Positions 27,200 to 41,227 of a DNA stretch of 64,000 bases are shown piece after piece. The position numbers were made by a program, and so were the translations under genes. Positions within the stretch are counted from its first letter, which is position 1. Every line of letters starts with the position of its first letter. The notes beneath the pieces are model-generated. The model searched no databases. It was not told the origin of the DNA and was given only the letters and a program-made list of their open reading frames with translations. This stretch comes from Henricia sp. BOLD:AAB3569 (Eukaryota; Echinodermata; Asteroidea; Spinulosida; Echinasteridae): NCBI GenBank assembly GCA_037783545.1, contig JBBELK010001254.1:1-64000 (forward strand), written 5' to 3'.

Positions 27200-30100
27200 G
27201 TGTGTCCCAAATGCCGGCAAATTTGGAAATCAAGGAATTTTCCAACCAACTTCAAATTTTGCATGCTCCAAACTGTATATATTCCGCACTTGTCATGCAA
27301 AATTGACAGATTTTCGCTGGGAAATGACGGAGAAATTTCGGAGTTTAGGGAAAACGGAGCTCGGCTGCGTGGTTATTCCACTAACCGTGGCTGTTGGGAC
27401 ACCCTGCGCATGCGCTGGTGTACATTCCTACGGCCGTTGACTCACCCCAGATTGTGACGGGAATTAGGTCAAAGTGTGTCCCAAATGCCGGCAAATTTGG
27501 AAATCAAGGAATTTTCCAACCAACTTCAAATTTTGCATGCTCCAAACTGTATATATTCCGCACTTGTCGTGCAAAATTGACAGATTTTCGCTGGGAAATG
27601 ACGGAGAAATTTCAGAGTTTAGGGAAAACGGAGCTCGGCTGCGTGGTTATTCCCCTAACCGTGGCTGTTGGGACACCATGCGCCGCGCTGGTGTACATTT
27701 GTACGGCCGTTGACTCACCCCAGATTGTGACGGGAATTAGGTCAAAGTGTGTCCCAAATGCCGGCAAATTTGGAAATCAAGGAATTTTCCAACCAACTTC
27801 AAATTTTGCATGCTCCAAACTGTATATATTCCGCACTTGTCATGCAAAATTGACAGATTTTCGCTGGGAAATGACGGAGAAATTTCAGAGTTTAGGGAAA
27901 ACGGAGCTCGGCTGCGTGGTTATTCCCCTAACCGTGGCTGTTGGGACACCCTGCGCCGCGCTGGTGTACATTTGTACGGCCGTTGACTCACCCCAGATTG
28001 TGACGGGAATTAGGTCAAAGTGTGTCCCAAATGCCGGCAAATTTGGAAATCAAGGAATTTTCCAACCAACTTCAAATTTTGCATGCTCCAAACTGTATAT
28101 ATTCCGCACTTGTCATGCAAAATTGACAGTATTTCGCTGGGAAATGACGGAGAAATTTCGGAGTTTAGGGAAAACGGAGCTCGGCTGCGTGGTTATTCCC
28201 CTAACCGTGGCTGTTGGGACACCCTGCGCATGCGCCGCGCTGGTGTACATTTGTACGGCCGTTGACTCACCCCAGATTGTGACGGGAATTAGGTCAAAGT
28301 GTGTCCCAAATGCCGGCAAATTTGGAAATCAAGGAATTTTCCAACCAACTTCAAATTTCGCATGCTCCAAACTGTATATATTCCGCACTTGTCATGCAAA
28401 ATTGACAGATTTTTGCTGGGAAATGACGGAGAAATTTCAGAGTTTAGGGAAAACGGAGCTCGGCTGCGTGGTTATTCCCCTAACCGTGGCTGTTGGGACA
28501 CCCTGCGCATGCGCTGGTGTACATTTCTACGGCCGTTGACTCACCACAGATTGTGACGGGAATTAGGTCAAAGTGTGTCCCAAATGCCGGCAAATTTGGA
28601 AATCAAGGAATTTTCCAACCAACTTCAAATTTTGCATGCTCCAAACTGATATATTCCGCACTTGTCATGCAAAATTGACAGATTTTCGCTGGGAAATGAC
28701 GGAGAAATTTCAGAGTTTAGGGAAAACGGAGCTCGGCTGCGTGGTTATTCCCCTAACCGTGGCTGTTGGGACACCCTGCGCATGCGCCGCGCTGTTGTAC
28801 ATTTGTACGGCCGTTGACTCACCCCAGATTGTGACGGGAATTAGGTCAAAGTGTGTCCCAAATGCCGGCAAATTTGGAAATCAAGGAATTTTCCAACCAA
28901 CTTCAAATTTTGCATGCTCCAAACTGTATATATTCCGCACTTGTCATGCAAAATTGACAGATTTTCGCTGGGAAATGACGGAGAAATTTCAGAGTTTAGG
29001 GAAAACGGAGCTCGGCTGCATGGTTATTCCCATAACCGTGGCTGTTGGGACACCCTGCGCCGCGCTGGTGTACATTTGTACGGCCGTTGACTCACCCGAG
29101 ATTGTGACGGGAATTAGGTCAAAGTGTGTCCCAAATGCCGGCAAATTTGGAAATCAAGGAATTTTCCAAACAACTTCAAATTTTGCATGCTCCAAACTGT
29201 ATATATTCCGCACTTGTCATGCAAAATTGACAGATTTTCGCTGGGAAATGACGGAGAAATTTCGGAGTTTAGGGAAAACGGAGCTCGGCTGCGTGGTTAT
29301 TCCCCTAACCGTGGCTGTTGGGACACCCTGCGCCGCGCTGGTGTACATTTGTACTGCCGTTGACTCACCCCAGATTGTGACGGAAATTAGGTCAAAGTGT
29401 GTCCCAAATGCCGGCAAATTTGGAAATCAAGGAATTTTCCAACCAACTTCAAATTTTGCATGCTCCAAACTGTATATATTCCGCACTTGTCATGCAAAAT
29501 TGACAGATTTTCGCTGGGAAATGACGGAGAAATTTCAGAGTTTAGGGAAAACGGAGCTCGGCTGCGTGGTTATTCCCCTAACCGTGGCTGCTGGGACACC
29601 CTGCGCATGCGCCGCGCTGGTGTACATTTGTACGGCCGTTGACTCACCCCAGATTGTGACGGGAATTAGGTCAAAGTGTGTCCCAAATGCCGGCAAATTT
29701 GGAAATCAAGGAATTTTCCAACCAACTTCAAATTTTGCATGCTCCAAACTGTATATATTCCGCACTTGTCATGCAAAATTGACAGATTTTTGCTGGGAAA
29801 TGACGGAGAAATTTCAGAGTTTAGGGAAAACGGAGCTCGGCTGCGTGGTTATTCCCCTAACCGTGGCTGTTGGGACACCCTGCGCATGCGCTGGTGTACA
29901 TTTCTACGGCCGTTGACTCACCCCAGATTGTGACGGGAATTAGGTCAAAGTGTGTCCCAAATGCCGGCAAATTTTGAAATCAAGGAATTTTCCAACCAAC
30001 TTCAAATTTTGCATGCTCCAAACTGTATATATTCCGCACTTGTCATGCAAAATTGACAGATTTTCGCTGGGAAATGACGGAGAAATTTCAGAGTTTAGGG

Positions 30101-33100
30101 AAAACGGAGCTCGGCTGCGTGGTTATTCCCCTAACCGTGGCTGTTGGGACACCCTGCGCATGCGCCGCGCTGTTGTACATTTGTACGGCCGTTGACTCAC
30201 CCCAGATTGTGACGGGAATTAGGTCAAAGTGTGTCCCAAATGCCGGCAAATTTGGAAATCAAGGAATTTTCCAACCAACTTCAAATTTTGCATGCTCCAA
30301 ACTGTATATATTCCGCACTTGTCATGCAAAATTGACAGATTTTCGCTGGGAAATGACGGAGAAATTTCAGAGTTTAGGGAAAACGGAGCTCGGCTGCGTG
30401 GTTATTCCCATAACCGTGGCTGTTGGGACACCCTGCGCCGCGCTGGTGTACATTTGTACGGCCGTTGACTCACCCCAGATTGTGACGGGAATTAGGTCAA
30501 AGTGTGTCCCAAATGCCGGCAAATTTGGAAATCAAGCAATTTTCCAACCAACTTCAAATTTTGCATGCTCCAAACTGTATATATTCCGCACTTGTCATGC
30601 AAAATTGACAGATTTTCGCTGGGAAATGACGGAGAAATTTCAGAGTTTAGGGAAAACGGAGCTCGGCTGCGTGGTTATTCCCCTAACCGTGGCTGTTGGG
30701 ACACCCTGCGCCGCGCTGGTGTACATTTGTACGGCCGTTGACTCACCACAGATTGTGACGGGAATTAGGTCAAAGTGTGTCCCAAATGCCGGCAAATTTG
30801 GAAATCAAGGAATTTTCCAACCAACTTCAAATTTTGCATGCTCCAAACTGTATATATTCCGCACTTGTCATGCAAAATTGACAGATTTTTGCTGGGAAAT
30901 GACGGAGAAATTTCAGAGTTTAGGGAAAACGGAGCTCGGCTGCGTGGTTATTCCCCTAACCGTGGCTGTTGGGACACCCTGCGCATGCGCTGGTGTACAT
31001 TTCTACGGCCGTTGACTCACCCCAGATTGTGACGGGAATTAGGTCAAAGTGTGTCCCAAATGCCGGCAAATTTTGAAATCAAGGAATTTTCCAACCAACT
31101 TCAAATTTTGCATGCTCCAAACTGTATATATTCCGCACTTGTCATGCAAAATTGACAGATTTTCGCTGGGAAATGACGGAGAAATTTCAGAGTTTAGGGA
31201 AAACGGAGCTCGGCTGCGTGGTTATTCCCCTAACCGTGGCTGTTGGGACACCCTGCGCATGCGCCGCGCTGTTGTACATTTGTACGGCCGTTGACTCACC
31301 CCAGATTGTGACGGGAATTAGGTCAAAGTGTGTCCCAAATGCCGGCAAATTTGGAAATCAAGGAATTTTCCAACCAACTTCAAATTTTGCATGCTCCAAA
31401 CTGTATATATTCCGCACTTGTCATGCAAAATTGACAGATTTTCGCTGGGAAATGACGGAGAAATTTCAGAGTTTAGGGAAAACGGAGCTCGGCTGCGTGG
31501 TTATTCCCATAACCGTGGCTGTTGGGACACCCTGCGCCGCGCTGGTGTACATTTGTACGGCCGTTGACTCACCCCAGATTGTGACGGGAATTAGGTCAAA
31601 GTGTGTCCCAAATGCCGGCAAATTTGGAAATCAAGGAATTTTCCAACCAACTTCAAATTTTGCATGCTCCAAACTGTATATATTCCGCACTTGTCATGCA
31701 AAATTGACAGATTTTCGCTGGGAAATGACGGAGAAATTTCAGAGTTTAGGGAAAACGGAGCTCGGCTGCGTGGTTATTCCCCTAACCGTGGCTGTTGGGA
31801 CACCCTGCGCCGCGCTGGTGTACATTTGTACGGCCGTTGACTCACCACAGATTGTGACGGGAATTAGGTCAAAGTGTGTCCCAAATGCCGGCAAATTTGG
31901 AAATCAAGGAATTTTCCAACCAACTTCAAATTTTGCATGCTCCAAACTGTATATATTCCGCACTTGTCATGCAAAAATTGACAGTATTTCGCTGGGAAAT
32001 GACGGAGAAATTTCGGAGTTTAGGGAAAACGGAGCTCGGCTGCGTGGTTATTCCCCTAACCGTGGCTGTTGGGACACCCTGCGCATGCGCTGGTGTACAT
32101 TTGTACGGCCGTTGACTCACCCCAGATTGTGACGGGAATTAGGTCAAAGTGTGTCCCAAATGCCGGCAAATTTGGAAATCAAGGAATTTTCCAACCAACT
32201 TCAAATTTTGCATGCTCCAAACTGTATATATTCCGCACTTGTCATGCAAAATTGACAGATTTTCGCTGGGAAATGACGGAGAAATTTCAGAGTTTAGGGA
32301 AAACGGAGCTCGGCTGCGTGGTTATTCCCATAACCGTGGCTGTTGGGACACCCTGCGCCGCGCTGGTGTACATTTGTACGGCCGTTGACTCACCCCAGAT
32401 TGTGACGGGAATTAGGTCAAAGTGTGTCCCAAATGCCGGCAAATTTGGAAATCAAGGAATTTTCCAACCAACTTCAAATTTTGCATGCTCCAAACTGTAT
32501 ATATTCCGCACTTGTCATGCAAAATTGACAGTATTTCGCTGGGAAATGACGGAGAAATTTCGGAGTTTAGGGAAAACGGAGCTCGGCTGCGTGGTTATTC
32601 CCCTAACCGTGGCTGTTGGGACACCCTGCGCCGCGCTGGTGTACATTTGTACTGCCGTTGACTCACCCCAGATTGTGACGGAAATTAGGTCAAAGTGTGT
32701 CCCAAATGCCGGCAAATTTGGAAATCAAGGAATTTTCCAACCAACTTCAAATTTTGCATGCTCCAAACTGTATATATTCCGCACTTGTCATGCAAAATTG
32801 ACAGATTTTCGCTGGGAAATGACGGAGAAATTTCAGAGTTTAGGGAAAACGGAGCTCGGCTGCGTGGTTATTCCCCTAACCGTGGCTGTTGGGACACCCT
32901 GCGCATGTGCTGGTGTACATTTCTACGGCCGTTGACTCACCCCAGATTGTGACGGGAATTAGGTCAAAGTGTGTCCCAAATGCCGGCAAATTTTGAAATC
33001 AAGGAATTTTCCAACCAACTTCAAATTTTGCATGCTCCAAACTGTATATATTCCGCACTTGTCATGCAAAATTGACATATTTTCGCTGGGAAATGACGCA

Positions 33101-36100
33101 GAAATTTCAGAGTTTAGGGAAAACGGAGCTCGGCTGCGTGGTTATTCCCCTAACCGTGGCTGTTGGGACACCCTGCGCATGCGCCGCGCTGTTGTACATT
33201 TGTACGGCCGTTGACTCACCCCAGATTGTGACGGGAATTAGGTCAAAGTGTGTCCCAAATGCCGGCAAATTTGGAAATCAAGGAATTTTCCAACCAACTT
33301 CAAATTTTGCATGCTCCAAACTGTATATATTCCGCACTTGTCATGCAAAATTGTCAGATTTTCGCTGGGAAATGACGGAGAAATTTCAGAGTTTAGGGAA
33401 AACGGAGCTCGGCTGCATGGTTATTCCCCTAACCGTGGCTGTTGGGACACCCTGCCCATGCGCTGGTGTACATTTATACGGCCGTTGACTCACCCCAGAT
33501 TGTGACGGGAATTAGGTCAAAGTGTGTCCCAAATGCCGGCAAATTTTGAAATCAAGGAATTTTCCAACCAACTTCAAATTTTGCATGCTCCAAACTGTAT
33601 ATATTCCGCACTTGTCATGCAAAATTGACAGATTTTCGCTGGGAAATGACGGAGAAATTTCAGAGTTTAGGGAAAACGGAGCTCGGCTGCGTGGTTATTC
33701 CCCTAACCGTGGCTGTTGGGACACCCTGCGCATGCGCCGCGCTGGTGTACATTTGTACGGCCGTTGACTCACCCCAGATTGTGACGGGAATTAGGTCAAA
33801 GTGTGTCCCAAATGCCGGCAAATTTGGAAATCAAGGAATTTTCCAACCAACTTCAAATTTTGCATGCTCCAAACTGTATATATTCCGCACTTGTCATGCA
33901 AAATTGACAGATTTTCGCTGGGAAATGACGGAGAAATTTCAGAGTTTAGGGAAAACGGAGCTCGGCTGCGTGGTTATTCCCCTTACCGTGGCTGTTGGGA
34001 CACCCTGCGCATGCGCCGCGCTGGTGTACATTTGTACGGCCGTTGACTCACCCCAGATTGTGACGGGAATTAGGTCAAAGTGTGTCCCAAATGCCGGCAA
34101 ATTTGGAAATCAAGGAATTTTCCAACCAACTTCAAATTTTGCATGCTCCAAACTGTATATATTCCGCACTTGTCATGCAAAATTGACAGATTTTCGCTGG
34201 GAAATGACGGAGAAATTTCAGAGTTTAGGGAAAACGGAGTTCGGCTGCGTGGTTATTCCCCTAACCGTGGCTGTTGGGACACCCTGCGCCGCGCTGGTGT
34301 ACATTTGTACGGCCGTTGACTCACCCCAGATTGTGACGGGAATTAGGTCAAAGTGTGTCCCAAATGCCGGCAAATTTGGAAATCAAGGAATTTTCCAACC
34401 AACTTCAAATTTTGCATGCTCCAAACTGTATATATTCCGCACTTGTCATGCAAAATTGACAGATTTTCGCTTGGAAATGACGGATAAATTTCAGAGTTTA
34501 GGGAAAACGGAGCTCGGCTGCGTGGTTATTCCCCTAACCGTGGCTGTTGGGACACCCTGCGCATGCGCTGGTGTACATTTGTACGGCCGTTGACTCACCC
34601 CAGATTGTGACGGGAATTAGGTCAAAGTGTGTCCCAAATGCCGGCAAATTTGGAAATCAAGGAATTTTCCAACCAACTTCAAATTTTGCATGCTCCAAAC
34701 TGTATATATTCCGCAATTGTCATGCAAAATTGACAGATTTTCGCTGGGAAATGACGGAGAAATTTCAGAGTTTAGGGAAAACGGAGCTCGGCTGCGTGGT
34801 TATTCCCCTAACCGTGGCTGTTGGGACACCCTGCGCATGCGCTGCGCTGTTGTACATTTGTACGGCCGTTGACTCACCCCAGATTGTGACGGGAATTAGG
34901 TCAAAGTGTGTCCCAAATGCCGGAAAATTTGGAAATCAAGGAATTTTCCAACCAACTTCAAATTTTGCATGCTCCAAACTGTATATATTCCGCACTTGTC
35001 ATGCAAAATTGACAGATTTTCGCTGGGAAATGACGGAGAAATTTCAGAGTTTAGGGAAAACGGAGCTCGGCTGCGTGGTTATTCCCATAACCGTGGCTGT
35101 TGGGACACCCTGCGCCGCGCTGGTGTACATTCGTACGGCCGTTGACTCACCCCAGATTGTGACGGGAATTAGGTCAAAGTGTGTCCCAAATGCCGGCAAA
35201 TTTGGAAATCAAGGAATTTTCCAACCAACTTCAAATTTTGCATGCTCCAAACTGTATATATTCCGCACTTGTCATGCAAAATTTTCAGATTTTCGCTTGG
35301 AAATGACGGAGAACTTTCAGAGTTTAGGGAAAACGGAGCTCGGCTGCGTGGTTATTCCCCTAACCGTGGCTGTTGGGACACCCTGCGCATGCGCTGGTGT
35401 ACATTTCTACGGCCGTTGACTCACCCCAGATTGTGACGGGAATTAGGTCAAAGTGTGTCCCAAATGCCGGCAAATTTTGAAATCAAGGAATTTTCCAACC
35501 AACTTCAAATTTTGCATGCTCCAAACTGTATATATTCCGCACTTGTCATGCAAAATTGACAGATTTTCGCTGGGAAATGACGGAGAAATTTCAGAGTTTA
35601 GGGAAAACGGAGCTCGGCTGCGTGGTTATTCCCATAACCGTGGCTGTTGGGACACCCTGCGCCGCGCTGGTGTACATTCGTACGGCCGTTGACTCACCCC
35701 AGATTGTGACGGGAATTAGGTCAAAGTGTGTCCCAAATGCCGGCAAATTTGGAAATCAAGGAATTTTCCAACCAACTTCAAATTTTGCATGCTCCAAACT
35801 GTATATATTCCGCACTTGTCATGCAAAATTTTCAGATTTTCGCTTGGAAATGACGGAGAACTTTCAGAGTTTAGGGAAAACGGAGCTCGGCTGCGTGGTT
35901 ATTCCCCTAACCGTGGCTGTTGGGACACCCTGCGCATGCGCTGGTGTACATTTCTACGGCCGTTGACTCACCCCAGATTGTGACGGGAATTAGGTCAAAG
36001 TGTGTCCCAAATGCCGGCAAATTTTGAAATCAAGGAATTTTCCAACCAACTTCAAATTTTGCATGCTCCAAACTGTATATATTCCGCACTTGTCATGCAA

Positions 36101-39100
36101 AATTGACAGATTTTCGCTGGGAAATGACGGAGAAATTTCAGAGTTTAGGGAAAACGGAGCTCGGCTGCGTGGTTATTCCCCTAACCGTGGCTGTTGGGAC
36201 ACCCTGCCCATGCGCTGGTGTACATTTATACGGCCGTTGACTCACCCCAGATTGTGACGGGAATTAGGTCAAAGTGTGTCCCAAATGCCGGCAAATTTTG
36301 AAATCAAGGAATTTTCCAACCAACTTCAAATTTTGCATGCTCCAAACTGTATATATTCCGCACTTGTCATGCACAATTGACAGATTTTCGCTGGGAAATG
36401 ACGGAGAAATTTCAGAGTTTAGGGAAAACGGAGCTCGGCTGCGTGGTTATTCCCCTAACCGTGGCTGTTGGGACACCCTGCGCATGCGCCGCGCTGGTGT
36501 ACATTTGTACGGCCGTTGACTCACCCCAGATTGTGACGGGAATTAGGTCAAAGTGTGTCCCAAATGCCGGCAAATTTGGAAATCAAGGAATTTTCCAACC
36601 AACTTCAAATTTTGCATGCTCCAAACTGTATATATTCCGCACTTGTCATGCAAAATTGACAGATTTTCGCTGGGAAATGACGGAGAAATTTCAGAGTTTA
36701 GGGAAAACGGAGCTCGGCTGCGTGGTTATTCCCCTAACCGTGGCTGTTGGGACACCCTGCGCATGCGCCGCGCTGGTGTACATTTGTACGGCCGTTGACT
36801 CACCCCAGATTGTGACGGGAATTAGGTCAAAGTGTGTCCCAAATGCCGGCAAATTTGGAAATCAAGGAATTTTCCAACCAACTTCAAATTTTGCATGCTC
36901 CAAACTGTATATATTCCGCACTTGTCATGCAAAATTGACAGATTTTCGCTGGGAAATGACGGAGAAATTTCAGAGTTTAGGGAAAACGGAGTTCGGCTGC
37001 GTGGTTATTCCCCTAACCGTGGCTGTTGGGACACCCTGCGCCGCGCTGGTGTACATTTGTACGGCCGTTGACTCACCCCAGATTGTGACGGGAATTAGGT
37101 CAAAGTGTGTCCCAAATGCCGGCAAATTTGGAAATCAAGGAATTTTCCAACCAACTTCAAATTTTGCATGCTCCAAACTGTATATATTCCGCACTTGTCA
37201 TGCAAAATTGACAGATTTTCGCTTGGAAATGACGGAGAAATTTCAGAGTTTAGGGAAAACGGAGCTCGGTTGCGTGGTTATTCCCCTAACCGTGGCTGTT
37301 GGGACACCCTGCGCATGCGCTGGTGTACATTTGTACGGCCGTTGACTCACCCCAGATTGTGACGGGAATTAGGTCAAAGTGTGTCCCAAATGCCGGCAAA
37401 TTTGGAAATCAAGGAATTTTCCAACCAACTTCAAATTTTGCATGCTCCAAACTGTATATATTCCGCACTTGTCATGCAAAATTGACAGATTTTCGCTATG
37501 AAATGACGGAGAAATTTCAGAGTTTAGGGAAAACGGAGCTCGGCTGCGTGGTTATTCCCCTAACCGTGGCTGTTGGGACACCCTGCGCCGCGCTGGTGTA
37601 CATTTCTACGGCCGTTGACTCACCCCAGATTGTGACGGGAATTAGGTCAAAGTGTGTCCCAAATGCCGGCAAATTTGGAAATCAAGGAATTTTCCAACCA
37701 ACTTCAAATTTTGCATGCTCCAAACTGTATATATTCCGCACTTGTCATGCAAAATTGACAGATTTTCGCGGGGAAATGACGGAGAAATTTCAGAGTTTAG
37801 GGAAAACGGAGCTCGGCTGCGTGGTTATTCCCCTAACCGTGGCTGTTGGGACACCCTGCGCCGCGCTGGTGGACATTTCTACGGCCGTTGACTCACCCCA
37901 GATTGTGACGGGAATTAGGTCAAAGTGTGTCCCAAATGCCGGCAAATTTGGAAATCAAGGAATGTTCCAACCAACTTCAAATTTTGCATGCTCCAAACTG
38001 TATATATTCCGCACTTGTCATGCAAAATTGACAGATTTTCGCTGGGAAATGACGGAGAAATTTCAGAGTTTAGGGAAAACGGAGCTCGGCTGCGTGGTTA
38101 TTCCCCTAACCGTGGCTGTTGGGACACCCTGCGCATGCGCCGCGCTGGTGTACATTTGTACGGCCGTTGACTCACCCCAGATTGTGACGGGAATTAGGTC
38201 AAAGTGTGTCCCAAATGCCGGCAAATTTGGAAATCAAGGAATTTTCCAACCAACTTCAAATTTTGCATGCTCCAAACTGTATATATTCCGCACTTGTCAT
38301 GCAAAATTGACAGATTTCCGCTGGGAAATGACGGAGAAATTTCAGAGTTTAGGGAAAACGGAGCTCGGCTGCGTGGTTATTCCCCTAACCGTGGCTGTTG
38401 GGACACCCTGCGCCGCGCTGGTGTACATTTGTACGGCCGTTGACTCACCCCAGATTGTGACGGGAATTAGGTCAAAGTGTGTCCCAAATGCCGGCAAATT
38501 TTGAAGTCAAGGAATTTTCCAACCAACTTCAAATTTTGCATGCTCCAAACTGTATATATTCCGCACTTGTCATGCAAAATTGACAGATTTTCGCTGGGAA
38601 ATGACGGATAAATTTCAGAGTTTAGGGAAAACGGAGCTCGGCTGCGTGGTTATTCCCCTAACCGTGGCTGTTGGGACACCCTGCCCATGCGCTGGTGTAC
38701 ATTTATACGGCCGTTGACTCACCCCAGATTGTGACGGGAATTAGGTCAAAGTGTGTCCCAAATGCCGGCAAATTTTGAAATCAAGGAATTTTCCAACCAA
38801 CTTCAAATTTTGCATGCTCCAAACTGTATATATTCCGCACTTGTCATGCAAAATTGACAGATTTTCGCTGGGAAATGACGGAGAAATTTCAGAGTTTAGC
38901 GAAAACGGAGCTCGGCTGCGTGGTTATTCCCCTAACCGTGGCTGTTGGGACACCCTGCGCATGCGCCGCGCTGGTGTACATTTGTACGGCCGTTGACTCA
39001 CCCCAGATTGTGACGGGAATTAGGTCAAAGTGTGTCCCAAATGCCGGCAAATTTGGAAATCAAGGAATTTTCCAACCAACTTCAAATTTTGCATGCTCCA

Positions 39101-41227
39101 AACTGTATATATTCCGCACTTGTCATGCAAAATTGACAGATTTTCGCTGGGAAATGACGGAGAAATTTCAGAGTTTAGGGAAAACGGAGCTCGGCTGCGT
39201 GGTTATTCCCCTAACCGTGGCTGTTGGGACACCCTGCGCATGCGCCGCGCTGGTGTACATTTGTACGGCCGTTGACTCACCCCAGATTGTGACGGGAATT
39301 AGGTCAAAGTGTGTCCCAAATGCCGGCAAATTTGGAAATCAAGGAATTTTCCAACCAACTTCAAATTTTGCATGCTCCAAACTGTATATATTCCGCACTT
39401 GTCATGCAAAATTGACAGATTTTCGCTGGGAAATGACGGAGAAATTTCAGAGTTTAGGGAAAACGGAGCTCGGCTGCGTGGTTATTCCCCTAACCGTGGC
39501 TGTTGGGACACCCTGCGCATGCGCTGGTGTACATTTGTACGGCCGTTGACTCACCCCAGATTGTGACGGGAATTAGGTCAAAGTGTGTCCCAAATGCCGG
39601 CAAATTTGGAAATCAAGGAATTTTCCAACCAACTTCAAATTTTGCATGCTCCAAACTGTATATATTCCGCACTTGTCATGCAAAATTGACAGATTTTCGC
39701 TGAGAAATGACGGAGAAATTTCAGAGTTTAGGGAAAACGGAGTTCGGCTGCGTGGTTATTCCCCTAACCGTGGCTGTTGGGACACCCTGCGCCGCGCTGG
39801 TGTACATTTGTACGGCCGTTGACTCACCCCAGATTGTGACGGGAATTAGGTCAAAGTGTGTCCCAAATGCCGGCAAATTTGGAAATCAAGGAATTTTCCA
39901 ACCAACTTCAAATTTTGCATGCTCCAAACTGTATATATTCCGCACTTGTCATGCAAAATTGACAGATTTTCGCTTGGAAATGACGGAGAAATTTCAGAGT
40001 TTAGGGAAAACGGAGCTCGGCTGCGTGGTTATTCCCCTAACCGTGGCTGTTGGGACACCCTGCGCATGCGCTGGTGTACATTTGTACGGCCGTTGACTCA
40101 CCCCAGATTGTGACGGGAATTAGGTCAAAGTGTGTCCCAAATGCCGGCAAATTTGGAAATCAAGGAATTTTCCAACCAACTTCAAATTTTGCATGCTCCA
40201 AACTGTATATATTCCGCACTTGTCATGCAAAATTGACAGATTTTCGCTGGGAAATGACGGAGAAATTTCAGAGTTTAGGGAAAACGGAGCTCGGCTGCGT
40301 GGTTATTCCCCTAACCGTGGCTGTTGGGACACCCTGCGCCGCGCTGGTGTACATTTCTACGGCCGTTGACTCACCCCAGATTGTGACGGGAATTAGGTCA
40401 AAGTGTGTCCCAAATGCCGGCAAATTTGGAAATCAAGGAATTTTCCAACCAACTTCAAATTTTGCATGCTCCAAACTGTATATATTCCGCACTTGTCATG
40501 CAAAATTGACAGATTTTCGCTGGGAAATGACGGAGAAATTTCAGAGTTTAGGGAAAACGGAGCTCGGCTGCGTGGTTATTCCCCTAACCGTGGCTGTTGG
40601 GACACCCTGCGCCGCGCTGGTGTACATTTCTACGGCCGTTGACTCACCCCAGATTGTGACGGGAATTAGGTCAAAGTGTGTCCCAAATGCCGGCAAATTT
40701 GGAAATCAAGGAATGTTCCAACCAACTTCAAATTTTGCATGCTCCAAACTGTATATATTCCGCACTTGTCATGCAAAATTGACAGATTTTCGCTGGGAAA
40801 TGACGGAGAAATTTCAGAGTTTAGGGAAAACGGAGCTCGGCTGCGTGGTTATTCCCCTAACCGTGGCTGTTGGGACACCCTGCGCATGCGCCGCGCTGGT
40901 GTACATTTGTACGGCCGTTGACTCACCCCAGATTGTGACGGGAATTAGGTCAAAGTGTGTCCCAAATGCCGGCAAATTTGGAAATCAAGGAATTTTCCAA
41001 CCAACTTCAAATTTTGCATGCTCCAAACTGTATATATTCCGCACTTGTCATGCAAAATTGACAGATTTTCGCTGGGAAATGACGGAGAAATTTCAAAGTT
41101 TAGGGAAAACGGAGCTCGGCTGCGTGGTTATTCCCCTAACCGTGGCTGTTGGGACACCCTGCGCCGCGCTGGTGTACATTTGTACGGCCGTTGACTCACC
41201 CCAGATTGTGACGGGAATTAGGTCAAA
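27200..41227 (+). repeat. Large array block B (about 51 monomers), duplicate of 6309-18957
   Basis: Second copy of the block at 6309-18957, about five monomers longer. Extra local duplications include a four-monomer, 1,099 bp repeat (29950-31048 and 31049 onward) and a two-monomer repeat (34906-35452 and 35453-35999). Unlike the first copy it has almost no private single-base indels; its odd-length monomers, such as those starting at 28573 and 31874, largely share their changes with partners in the first block. Confidence 0.88.
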
